From an uncultured Blastococcus sp. (GTDB lineage Bacteria > Actinomycetota > Actinomycetes > Mycobacteriales > Antricoccaceae): a stretch of DNA of 14,778 nt. Each line of letters begins with the position of its first letter. Position 1 is the stretch's first letter. Below, in pieces: positions 8,391 to 14,778 of the stretch. Position numbers and translations under genes: made by a program. The notes below the pieces were generated by a model that saw only the letters and a program-made list of their open reading frames with translations, did no database searches and was not told the origin of the DNA. Location: positions 1 through 14,778 of the forward strand of contig CAMIGT010000002.1 in the NCBI GenBank assembly GCA_946221975.1, in the 5' to 3' direction.

Positions 8391-9180
8391 GCGTCAGCAT
8401 GGAGTCTTCGCGTTGCGCTATGCGCGGCGTTCCGACAGCACGCGTGCGGATCATTTCTACGGACATGATCCGGACAGCGATGCGCCGTATCCGATCGACT
8501 ACTTCATCTGGGTGATCAGCCGTCCGGATGGAGTGACGGTCATCGATGCGGGCTACACCAGAGAGGTCTCGGCAATGCGCGTCGGGGATCGCCAGTATTT
8601 CGGCGATCCCGACGAGCTGCTCGGACTTCTCGGGATCACGGTCGACGAGGTCGACACCCTCGTGCTGACCCACCTGCACTACGACCACACGGGGCACCTT
8701 CGCGCCTTCCCGAACGCGCGGGTGTGGGTGCAGCAGCGTGAGGTCGAGTTCTGGCACCTGCCGCTGGTGAAGACGCGAGGCGACTACCCGTCGCTGCACG
8801 GCACCGCGGACGTCGACGCGCTGGACGAGTTGATCGAGCGGCAGCGGGTCAACGTCATCGACGGAGACGTCGAGATCGACGACACCACGTCACTGCACAT
8901 GGTGGGCGGCCATTCGCCCGGAATGACGGTCGTGCGGGTGCGCCAACCCGGCCGCACCGTCGTACTTGCCAGCGATGCCAGTCATTTCTACGAGAACTTC
9001 GAGCAGGACAAGCCGTTTGCGATCGTGCACGAGCTGCCCGCGATGTATCTCGCCTTCGATCGGCTGCGCGAGCTGGCCGGCGTCGATGGCGTCATCGTGC
9101 CGGGCCATGACCCGCGCGTCGCAGAACGTCACGAGGTGTTAAGCGACGAGCGCGTGATCCGGCTGGATGGAGCGCGATGA
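8383..9180 (+). CDS. Metallo-beta-lactamase-fold hydrolase, N-acyl-homoserine-lactonase-like
   Basis: A complete 265-residue MBL-fold protein. The dinuclear-metal ligands are all visible: His97, His99, Asp101 and His102 in HLHYDHTGH, His177 in GGHSPGM, Asp198 in ASDASH and His242 in VPGHDP. The spacing and the C-terminal GHDP motif match the AiiA-like lactonase branch more than beta-lactamases or glyoxalase II. Such enzymes open lactone rings in the cytoplasm. In this catabolic setting a pathway lactone is a more natural substrate than a quorum signal, but that is inference. GAGAGGAG precedes the ATG, which overlaps the preceding stop by 8 bases; the stop overlaps the following ATG in an ATGA junction. 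Confidence 0.9.
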   Translation: MSERQHGVFALRYARRSDSTRADHFYGHDPDSDAPYPIDYFIWVISRPDGVTVIDAGYTREVSAMRVGDRQYFGDPDELLGLLGITVDEVDTLVLTHLHYDHTGHLRAFPNARVWVQQREVEFWHLPLVKTRGDYPSLHGTADVDALDELIERQRVNVIDGDVEIDDTTSLHMVGGHSPGMTVVRVRQPGRTVVLASDASHFYENFEQDKPFAIVHELPAMYLAFDRLRELAGVDGVIVPGHDPRVAERHEVLSDERVIRLDGAR

Positions 9181-10625
9181 GCGAGTACGACGTGGTTGTC
9201 GTCGGCGCTGGCAACGCCGGATTCGCAGCCGCACATGCCGCGGCCGAGCGTGGCCGACGAGTCCTGCTGCTGGAGAAGGGCGACGAGGCGACTGCGGGCG
9301 GCAACAGCTACTACACCGCGGGCGCGACGCGCATGGTGCACGACGGGCTGGACGATCTTCGCTCGCTGATCGAGCCGGACGAGCGGCACGAACGTGCGGA
9401 GGTTCCGCCGTACTCGCTCGAAGACTTCCTGGCAGACCTGGAAAAGGTGACCGAAGGGCGCGGCGATCCGGAGCTTGCTCAGGTCGTCGCTTCCGAGAGC
9501 CGCGAGACGGTGCAGTGGCTGCACGACCTCGGGCTGCGCTACCGGTTGATGTACGAACGGCAGGCCTACGAGCGGCCCGACGGAAGCTACCTCTTCTGGG
9601 GTGGGCTGCACGTCGGCAACGTCGACGGGGGAGTCGGTCTCATCGCCGACCACACCCGCGTCGCGCGCGAACTCGGCGTCGAGGTCCGGTACGGCGCGAG
9701 CGTCACCGGGCTGCTCACCGAGAACGGCGCGGTGTTCGGCGGACGCGTCGGGGACGAGGAAGTCCGCGCCGCGTCGGTCGTCCTGGCCTGCGGCGGTTTC
9801 GAGGCAGATCCGGTGTGGCGCAAGGAGTTTCTTGGCGACGGGTGGGAGAACGCGAAGGTGCGCGGTACGCCGTACAACACCGGCGATCTGCTGCGCGCCG
9901 CGCTCGAGATCGGAGCGGCTCGCGGTGGTGACTGGTCGACGTGTCACAGCGTGCAGTGGGATGCGAGCTTCGCCGACAACGAGAGCAACCGCGAGCTGAC
10001 CAACCGGTTGACCCGCCAGAGCTACCCGCTGGGCATCATCGTCAACAGCGAGGGTCGCCGCTTCCTTGACGAGGGCGCCGACTTCCGCAACTACACGTAC
10101 GCCAAATACGGCAAGGTGATCTTGGAACAGCCGGGATCCGTTGCATACCAGGTGTTTGATGCCGACTTGCGCCCGATGCTGCGCAGCGAGGAGTACGACA
10201 TGCCCGGCATCGCGCCGATCGTCGCCGACTCGCTCGAGGAACTGGCCGAGGGGATGGGCGTGCCGGTCGAGTCGTTCGTGCAGACGGTCTCGGAGTTCAA
10301 CGCGGCGATCGATACGAGCAAGGGGCTCGACCCGACGATCAAGGACGGGCGTCGGTCGGGCGTCGTACCGCCCAAGAGCAACTGGGCATCGGCGATCGAC
10401 GTGGCGCCGTACTACGCGTATCCGGTGACGTGTGGGATCACGTTTACCTTCGGCGGTGTGAAGGGCGATACCCACGGGCGCGTGCTCGATGAGTCCGGTA
10501 CGCCGATTCCCGGACTGTATGCCTGCGGCGAGATGCTCGGCGGGCTGTTCAGCGGCAACTATCCCGGCGGGTCAGGACTGACAGCGGGAATGGTCATCGG
10601 CCGCCGCGCCGGCACCCTGGCCTAA
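9177..10625 (+). CDS. FAD-dependent dehydrogenase of the fumarate reductase/tricarballylate dehydrogenase (TcuA-like) family
   Basis: A complete 482-residue flavoprotein. It opens EYDVVVVGAGNAGFAAAHAA (dinucleotide-binding GxGxxG at residues 10-15) and continues LLLEKGDEATAGGNSYYTAG, the FAD-contacting segment typical of TcuA and the fumarate reductase flavoprotein group. It ends GLYACGEMLGGLFSGNYPGG followed by SGLTAGMVIGRRAG, the usual C-terminal FAD-binding block. No signal peptide or covalent-flavin domain is seen, so it is probably cytoplasmic. The chemistry would be desaturation of a carboxylated C-C bond or its reverse, with electrons passed to an unseen partner. No TcuB-like membrane protein is encoded nearby, so the partner is elsewhere or the enzyme uses another acceptor. 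It is the last gene of the coupled operon (ATGA overlap with the lactonase-like gene). The exact substrate is not deducible; 3-ketosteroid dehydrogenase is a more distant alternative. Confidence 0.85.
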   Translation: MSEYDVVVVGAGNAGFAAAHAAAERGRRVLLLEKGDEATAGGNSYYTAGATRMVHDGLDDLRSLIEPDERHERAEVPPYSLEDFLADLEKVTEGRGDPELAQVVASESRETVQWLHDLGLRYRLMYERQAYERPDGSYLFWGGLHVGNVDGGVGLIADHTRVARELGVEVRYGASVTGLLTENGAVFGGRVGDEEVRAASVVLACGGFEADPVWRKEFLGDGWENAKVRGTPYNTGDLLRAALEIGAARGGDWSTCHSVQWDASFADNESNRELTNRLTRQSYPLGIIVNSEGRRFLDEGADFRNYTYAKYGKVILEQPGSVAYQVFDADLRPMLRSEEYDMPGIAPIVADSLEELAEGMGVPVESFVQTVSEFNAAIDTSKGLDPTIKDGRRSGVVPPKSNWASAIDVAPYYAYPVTCGITFTFGGVKGDTHGRVLDESGTPIPGLYACGEMLGGLFSGNYPGGSGLTAGMVIGRRAGTLA

Positions 10626-10660
10626 GACCCGGGCCGCTCCTGGCGGTAGTTCGGCGTCTG

Positions 10661-11499
10661 ATGATCGAGGACATCGATGGCAGAAGATGGTGTCCGTACG
10701 GACTCAAATCGGCGCCGACCCAGATTCTGGCGACCGTATGGTGGACCCGTATGTTCGCGATTGGCGAGCCTGAGCTTGAGAACCAGACGCTACTTCGGGT
10801 TCCTAGTTGGGATCCGGAGGAACCTCAGGACAACCTCGGGGATTTCGAGGCGGATGGGTTTTCGCCGACTGGGGCATCTTGGAGCGGCCTGAGGATGAAC
10901 GAGGTATTTACTACCTCGCTTGGATACACGGCCTGATGCTTGACCTTGCGGTGTGGCGCGACTGGGATCGTGAGCCACTCGAGTTCGCCCGGGTGCATAC
11001 CCTCAACGCGCTTGGAGCGGGGGAGGCTGCAGCCAAGTGGGAGGCCGCGTTTCCGCACGGCACGCCGCCGGCTCGAATCTGGGTTCCGGCCGATCTTGAC
11101 GCTCGACTACGTAGACAGTGGATCAGCGTCGGCCCCGTATTTGACCTAGGTGTCAAAGACTCCCCGGCGTACATAAAGGCATCTGCGGCTTTGGACGACG
11201 TGCTTGCCGGCTCGGCGGAGTGGCAGCGGTGGTGGGATAACGCAGACCGACCGGCACTTGAGTTGTTCGCTGTCTATAGCGACAAGATTTCAGGCAACCA
11301 CGGATTCAGCGGCGATCGGAACCACAAGGTTCGGCGTACTCCGAAGGTGGTCCGCGCGGAGTTCCGCTTCGACCCTGAGCGGTGCATGGGCGCGAGCGAC
11401 GATCAATTGGCGGTCAACGCGCGTGAGGACCTGCTAACGATGCTCGAAGCGGTGCGCGCGCATCTGAAACTGCCGCCGTTGCCGGAGCTGCTGGGCTAA
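10661..11499 (+). pseudogene. Unknown protein, probably one gene with a one-base frameshift near 10860
   Basis: I do not recognise this family. The clearly coding part reads ILERPEDERGIYYLAWIHGL, then RDWDREPLEFARVHTLNALG, and ends KLPPLPELLG at 11499. That frame opens only at a TTG at 10807, directly after a TAG, and its first 15 codons have poor third-position GC. From 10661 to about 10860 another frame has better codon use and acidic, natural-looking sequence (MFAIGEPELENQTLLRVPSW, then LGDFEADGF). The two join smoothly, as EADGFFADWGILERP, if one T is added to the TTTT at 10860-10863. This suggests a single gene of about 279 codons with a lost base. An alternative ATG at 10677 has a better ribosome-binding site (GAGG) but a poorer frame, so the start is uncertain. 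GC is lower than in the flanking operons, which may mark separate ancestry. No signal peptide or known motif is seen. Confidence 0.5.
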
Positions 11500-11502
11500 A
11501 AC

Positions 11503-11552
11503 TCAGAATGGAGCGTTAGTTGCAGTCTTCTGCAACCAACGCTCCATTCTGA
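11503..11552. terminator. Long hairpin between convergent genes, probable bidirectional terminator
   Basis: Two 23-base arms pair with a single mismatch around a 4-base TCTT loop (outer part TCAGAATGGAGCG against CGCTCCATTCTGA). The hairpin begins 3 bases after the stop of the plus-strand unknown gene and lies 53 bases beyond the stop of the minus-strand acyl-CoA dehydrogenase. On the minus strand the stem is followed by GTTTTAG, a short T run; the plus-strand side has none. Rho-independent termination is therefore best supported for the minus-strand operon, with possible use in both directions. Confidence 0.75.
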
Positions 11553-11604
11553 TTGTCGGCCGGCGGGGTCTCGACATCCGCGCGTCGCGGTCGGCGTAGG
11601 GAGG

Positions 11605-12738
11605 TTAGGCGTCCCAGGCCTTGGGCTCGATCAAGCCACCCTCGGCGACGAGCGCCGCGACGAGGCCGTCCTGGTCGTCGAACGTCTTCTGGATGACCGT
11701 GAGGCGCTTGGCGAAGTGGCCGATCGGGTACTCCATCGTCATTCCGATGCCGCCGTGCATCTGGATTGACTCCTGGCTGATGTGCTTGGCCGCGTCGTTG
11801 ATCACGATCTTGGCCGCGAGCACGTCCTTGTGCGCCGCCGGCCCGCCGTCGCCGGAGACGGCCAGCTTGGCCGACAGCGCCATCGAGCGGGCGCCCTCCA
11901 GCGAGGCGTACATGTCGGCCGCGCGGTGCTGCAGCGCCTGGTTCTTGCCGATCGGCGCGTCGAACTGCACGCGCGTGTGCAGGTACTCACCGGTCATGGT
12001 CAGCGAGGTCTCCATCGCCCCGACCGCTTCGGCGCTGATCGCCGCGGTCGCCTCGTCGATCACCTTCGCGATCGCTGCCGACGCGTCGCCGTCGCCGAGC
12101 CGCTGGGCCGCGGCGTCCTTGAAGAGCACCGATGCCGACTTCAGGCCGTCGGCCTGGGTCGCGACGTTGCGGGTCACGCCCGCGCCGTCGCCGGCGACCA
12201 GGAACAGGCCGACGCCGCCGTCGACCGCTGCTGAGACGACGAAGTAGTCGGCCGCGTCGCCGCCGAGTACGCCGATCTTCTCGCCCGAGACCGTCCACGC
12301 GTCGCCGGACTGGGACGCCTTGGTCTGCGGGGAGTCTAGCGACCAGCGGCCCTCCGGCTCGTAGCCGGCGAAGGCCAGCAGCGTCGTACCCTCCGAGACT
12401 CCGGAGAGGATCTCCTGCTTCTGATCTTCGGTGCCGGCCTCGTTGACCAGCCCGCCGCCGAGTACGACGGTCGCCAGGTACGGCTCCAGCACGAGCGCCT
12501 TGCCGAACTCTTCCATCACCACGGCCACCTCGGCGAAGCCCATGCCGGCGCCGCCGACGTCTTCGCTGAACGGCAGACCGAGCAGGCCGAGTTCGGCGTA
12601 CTTGCCCCACATGTCGCGGCTCCAGCCCTCGTCCGAGGCGAGGATGGCATCGCGCTTGCCGGCGTCGTAGTTGGTCTTGAGCAGGCGCGCCACGGTCGAG
12701 GCCAGTTCCTGCTGGACGTCGCTGAGTTCGAGATCCAT
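11605..12738 (-). CDS. Acyl-CoA dehydrogenase, small-subunit type (PimD/FadE-partner-like)
   Basis: A complete 377-residue acyl-CoA dehydrogenase-fold protein. Its ATG is preceded by GGGAG at 8 bases. The N-terminal helical domain contains GWSRDMWGKYAELGLLGLPF and VVMEEFGKALVLEPYLATVV, the middle beta domain is divergent, and the C-terminal helical domain holds THTRVQFDAPIGK-like sequence (LHTRVQFDAPIGKNQALQHR), then QMHGGIGMTMEYPIGHFAKR. The residue range where medium-chain acyl-CoA dehydrogenase has its catalytic Glu reads QKTFDD, not YEGTS. It resembles the small subunit of two-component enzymes such as pimeloyl-CoA dehydrogenase and the mycobacterial FadE heteromers that act on steroid side-chain CoA esters. 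It lies 27 bases downstream of the large-subunit-like gene, so co-expression and complex formation are likely. Role: FAD-dependent alpha,beta-desaturation of an acyl-CoA; the substrate is not known. Confidence 0.88.
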   Translation of the reverse strand: MDLELSDVQQELASTVARLLKTNYDAGKRDAILASDEGWSRDMWGKYAELGLLGLPFSEDVGGAGMGFAEVAVVMEEFGKALVLEPYLATVVLGGGLVNEAGTEDQKQEILSGVSEGTTLLAFAGYEPEGRWSLDSPQTKASQSGDAWTVSGEKIGVLGGDAADYFVVSAAVDGGVGLFLVAGDGAGVTRNVATQADGLKSASVLFKDAAAQRLGDGDASAAIAKVIDEATAAISAEAVGAMETSLTMTGEYLHTRVQFDAPIGKNQALQHRAADMYASLEGARSMALSAKLAVSGDGGPAAHKDVLAAKIVINDAAKHISQESIQMHGGIGMTMEYPIGHFAKRLTVIQKTFDDQDGLVAALVAEGGLIEPKAWDA

Positions 12739-12765
12739 GAGAGTTGCTCCCTTAAGAAATGGCCG

Positions 12766-13959
12766 TTACAGACCGAGGATGGCCTTGGAGATGATGCCGC
12801 GCTGCACTTCGCTCGAGCCGCCGTAGATGGTGACCTTGCGGTAGTTGAAGTAGTGCGGCAGCGCGTCGACCGCGCCTGGCGGGATCGGCGCGAAGCCGTC
12901 GGGTACGTCGTAGGAGTCGATGAAGTTGACGCCCTGCGGGCCGAGTACGTCGACCATCAGCTCGGTGATCTCCTGCTGGATGGTCGATCCGCGCAGCTTC
13001 AGCACCGACGAGCGGGGGTCGGGCTTGTCCGAGCCGGCCTGCTGGGTCGACAGGATCCGCAGCTGGGTCATCTCCAGGGCGGCGAGCTGCGCCTCCACCT
13101 TGGCCAGGCGGGCGGTGAACAGCGGATCGTCCATCAGCGTGCCGCGCGAGGTCTTGGTCTTGGCGGCGTACGCCTTGACGCGGGCCAGGTTGACCTTCGA
13201 CGTACCGACCCGCGCGATGCCGGTGCGCTCGTTGCCGAGCAGGAACTTCGCGTAGCTCCAGCCCATGTTTTCCTCGCCGACGAGGTTTTCGGCGGGCACT
13301 TCGACGTTGTCGAAGAAGACCTCGTTGACCTCGTGGCCGCCATCGATCAGCTGGATCGGGCGCACCGTGACTCCGGGGGACTTCATGTCGATGAGCAGGA
13401 AGGAGATGCCGGCCTGCTTCTTCACGTCCGGGTTGGTGCGCACGAGCATGAAGATCCAGTCGCCGTACTGCCCGAGCGTGGTCCAGGTCTTCTGGCCGTT
13501 GACGATGTAGGTGTCGCCCTCGCGCTTGGCGGTGGTCTTCAGCGACGCGAGGTCGGATCCCGCGTTGGGCTCGGAGAAGCCCTGGCTCCACCAGATGTCA
13601 AGGTTGGCGGTCGCCGGCAGGAACCGCTCCTTGAGCTCCTGGCTGCCGAACGTCGCGATCACCGGGCCGACCATCGAGGTGTTGAACGCCAGCGGCGCCG
13701 GGACCGACGCGAGCTGCATCTCCTCGAGCCAGATGTGGCGCTGCACCGGCGTCCAGTCCTGCCCGCCCCACTCGACCGGCCAGTGCGGTACGGCGTACCC
13801 GTGCTTGTTGAGGATCTGCTGGGTGGTGACGAGATCTTCCTTGCCCTGGGTCTCGCCGGAGGCGTTGCGCCGGCGGATGTCCTCGGGGATCTCGGTCCGG
13901 TAGAACTCGCGCATTTGTTCGGCGAACGCGCGCTCTTCGGCGTTGAGCAGGTCGTCCAT
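12766..13959 (-). CDS. Acyl-CoA dehydrogenase, large-subunit type (PimC/FadE-partner-like)
   Basis: A complete 397-residue protein if started at the ATG at 13959, which has TTGGAG upstream; the frame is open up to 14058 but that extension lacks family resemblance. FAD- and substrate-binding landmarks are strong: HWPVEWGGQDW, WWSQGFSEPNAGSDLASLKT, IVNGQKTWTTLGQYGDWIFM and VRPIQLIDGGHEVNEVFFDN. The C-terminal IYGGSSEVQRGI carries Gly380 where medium-chain acyl-CoA dehydrogenase has its catalytic Glu in IYEGTSQIQR. The catalytic base must therefore be elsewhere, as in other branches of the superfamily. The close match to the pimeloyl-CoA dehydrogenase large-subunit style and the small-subunit gene 27 bases downstream suggest a heteromeric enzyme for dicarboxylyl-CoA, branched or sterol-side-chain-like CoA esters. 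Confidence 0.9.
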   Translation of the reverse strand: MDDLLNAEERAFAEQMREFYRTEIPEDIRRRNASGETQGKEDLVTTQQILNKHGYAVPHWPVEWGGQDWTPVQRHIWLEEMQLASVPAPLAFNTSMVGPVIATFGSQELKERFLPATANLDIWWSQGFSEPNAGSDLASLKTTAKREGDTYIVNGQKTWTTLGQYGDWIFMLVRTNPDVKKQAGISFLLIDMKSPGVTVRPIQLIDGGHEVNEVFFDNVEVPAENLVGEENMGWSYAKFLLGNERTGIARVGTSKVNLARVKAYAAKTKTSRGTLMDDPLFTARLAKVEAQLAALEMTQLRILSTQQAGSDKPDPRSSVLKLRGSTIQQEITELMVDVLGPQGVNFIDSYDVPDGFAPIPPGAVDALPHYFNYRKVTIYGGSSEVQRGIISKAILGL

Positions 13960-14028
13960 GTGCACTCCAATGTGGCAACTGGTCCGGCCGGCGGCCGGCA
14001 TGGCGGGATCAGAACCCGAATCGTACAA

Positions 14029-14045
14029 ACCGAATCGAATTCGGT
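14029..14045. promoter_or_regulatory. Palindromic putative operator upstream of the acyl-CoA dehydrogenase pair
   Basis: A perfect inverted repeat, ACCGAAT, 3-base spacer CGA, ATTCGGT, lies 70 bases upstream of the large-subunit start on the minus strand. CCGAATCG also occurs as a direct repeat at 14016-14023 and 14030-14037, 14 bases apart. A minus-strand -10-like TACGAT (14025-14020) sits just downstream of the palindrome, which would therefore fall in the spacer/-35 region. This fits a dimeric TetR- or GntR-type repressor site. It does not match the KstR or KstR2 steroid-regulon motifs as I know them. Confidence 0.5.
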
Positions 14046-14171
14046 CTGGGTCGCACACAGCCTACGACACCAGGCCAGGACGCCAGGGCTCGGGCTACAT
14101 CTGCGCCGGGTCGGCGTGTCGTGGCCGCGAAACGAATGGGAAGAGTGATACTGAGGGGTTCTGTGATCCTC

Positions 14172-14200
14172 TTGTTATCTGTGGGGCGAACGGTTACGTT
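14172..14200 (+). promoter_or_regulatory. Candidate SigA-type promoter for the Rpf-like gene
   Basis: TTGTTA (14172-14177) and TACGTT (14195-14200) are separated by 17 bases, an optimal spacing for a housekeeping sigma factor. It stands out in a high-GC surround. A transcript from here would have a leader of about 140-240 bases before the coding start. Confidence 0.4.
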
Positions 14201-14445
14201 GGGATCCGGGCCGCGACTCCCCTCCCGGCCTACCCGCCACGGTCGCCGCCGAGTTCCGTCCCGGCCCCAGCGGGTAACCGACGATCTGCCCACGCCCCAC
14301 ATCGGACGGAAGCCCGGCACCGGTCGCATCGCACCGACACGCTCTGATGGGGAAGTCAGTCCGTGCAGGCGCGCGACGGGCGATCAGTTGCGCCATTTCG
14401 GCGTACGCCGATCTCGCCTGGCAGGCCGCGAGAAAGGCGCTTGTC

Positions 14446-14778
14446 GTGCTATCTCGGCTTCCGAGCCTGACGATTGACCCTGCCCGCAGATCCGGCCCCG
14501 AATCGCAGAGCGCAGCGACGAAGGCCGCGACCAAGACCGCAGTGAAGACCGCCCACAAGGCCGCGAAGGTCGCCGAGGCGGCGCGCAATGCCCCGAGTAC
14601 GCCGAAGCGCCGGGTGCGTTCGCGCGCGTCGTTCACCCTGGCGGCCGCGGCCGCCGTCGTACTCGCCGCACCGACGTTCTTGCCCGGCACCGCGGCGTAC
14701 GCCGACCCCTCGGCCGACCAATGGGCCGCACTGCGGATGTGCGAGTCCAGCGGCAACTACGCCATCAACACCGGCAAC
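14446..14778 (+). CDS. Resuscitation-promoting factor/transglycosylase-like secreted protein, N-terminal part (runs off right edge)
   Basis: The frame is open from 14278 to the right edge. The N-terminus is uncertain. I prefer the GTG at 14446 because AAAGG lies 8 bases upstream; an ATG at 14347 is in frame but has no clear ribosome-binding site. From 14446 there are 111 codons. A Lys/Ala-rich stretch with KTAVKT and KAAKVAEAA (about residues 26-46) is followed by a basic patch KRRVRSR, a hydrophobic segment (FTLAAAAAVVLAAPTFL, about 63-79) and a signal-peptidase-like site at AYA/DPS (after residue 86). The mature part begins DPSADQWAALRMCESSGNYA followed by INTGN, the start of the Rpf/transglycosylase-like domain, with the predicted catalytic Glu100 after Cys99. 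Such proteins cleave peptidoglycan outside the cell and promote exit from dormancy. The long charged N-terminal region before the signal anchor is unusual. The C-terminal architecture (LysM, G5 or none) is not in the window. Confidence 0.75.
   Translation, partial: MLSRLPSLTIDPARRSGPESQSAATKAATKTAVKTAHKAAKVAEAARNAPSTPKRRVRSRASFTLAAAAAVVLAAPTFLPGTAAYADPSADQWAALRMCESSGNYAINTGN

Larger units (their letters stand above)
13960..14445. other. Divergent intergenic region between the acyl-CoA dehydrogenase pair and the Rpf-like gene
   Basis: This gap of about 486 bases (shorter if the Rpf-like gene starts at 14347) holds the palindrome at 14029-14045, a possible minus-strand -10 (TACGAT, 14025-14020), and a plus-strand promoter candidate at 14172-14200. 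Between 14201 and the Rpf-like start it is GC-rich leader sequence with no recognised riboswitch. I see no convincing extra gene in it; the open frames that cross it are arginine- and proline-rich and have no family resemblance. Confidence 0.5.

Noticed and set aside
9129..10475. A 448-codon minus-strand open frame opposite the flavoprotein gene
   Set aside because: Shadow of the FAD-dependent dehydrogenase; composition is biased and no family features are seen.
12853..14148. A 431-codon plus-strand open frame opposite the large acyl-CoA dehydrogenase
   Set aside because: Antisense mirror of a clearly real gene; low-complexity Leu/Gly/Val/Arg composition and no ribosome-binding site or family match.
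14200..14346. Possible c-di-AMP (ydaO-type) riboswitch before the Rpf-like gene
   Set aside because: Fragments such as GGGGCGAACGG and GGGTAACCG are vaguely similar, but the conserved core and helix order cannot be laid out by eye, so it is not listed as a feature.
14175..14756. A 193-codon minus-strand open frame near the right edge
   Set aside because: Alanine-rich mirror of the Rpf-like N-terminal region; the plus strand carries the recognisable CESSGNYAINTGN motif.
1..14778. CRISPR arrays, tRNA/rRNA genes, insertion sequences or phage attachment sites
   Set aside because: No regularly spaced repeats, no cloverleaf-like or rRNA-like sequence, no transposase or integrase, and no terminal inverted repeats with target duplications were seen.

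Overview
The window is a high-GC actinobacterial chromosome segment. Evidence for this is the strong G/C preference at third codon positions, the actinobacterial style of paired acyl-CoA dehydrogenases, and a resuscitation-promoting-factor-like secreted protein at the right edge. No tRNA, rRNA, CRISPR array, transposase or phage gene is visible. All product names come from reading the sequence and recalling protein families; no database search was run.

Left part (1-10625): a regulator fragment of probable PucR/CdaR type (minus strand, cut by the left edge) diverges from a seven-gene plus-strand cluster. In order the cluster holds hydantoinase/oxoprolinase subunits A and B, an SCP2-like plus alpha/beta-hydrolase fusion, an NAD(P)+ aldehyde dehydrogenase, a 3-hydroxyisobutyrate-dehydrogenase-type oxidoreductase, a metallo-beta-lactamase-fold lactonase-like hydrolase, and an FAD-dependent TcuA-like dehydrogenase. 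From the hydrolase onward the genes overlap by 4-8 bases or sit about 10 bases apart, so they look like one translationally coupled operon. The set suggests catabolism of a small cyclic (lactam, imide or lactone-like) or keto compound: ATP-dependent ring opening or carboxylation, ester/lactone hydrolysis, then successive oxidations to central metabolites. The substrate cannot be read from the sequence.

Two of the seven genes are broken as written. hyuA lacks about 10-12 codons plus one base near 1500. The hydrolase lacks an internal block near 5306 that should hold the domain linker and the oxyanion-hole strand. In both cases the frame changes while clear homology continues on either side. 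Either the pathway is decaying or the assembly has local collapses. A 59-base imperfect palindrome lies between hyuB and the hydrolase.

Middle (10626-11560): one gene of unknown function, lower in GC than its neighbours and itself probably carrying a one-base frameshift in a T run, followed by a strong hairpin shared by the convergent transcription units.

Right part (11605-14778): a minus-strand pair of acyl-CoA dehydrogenases resembling the large and small subunits of heteromeric (PimC/PimD- or FadE-pair-type) enzymes. Upstream of them is a palindromic putative operator. Then, divergently, comes the start of a secreted Rpf/transglycosylase-like protein that runs off the right edge behind a long GC-rich leader.
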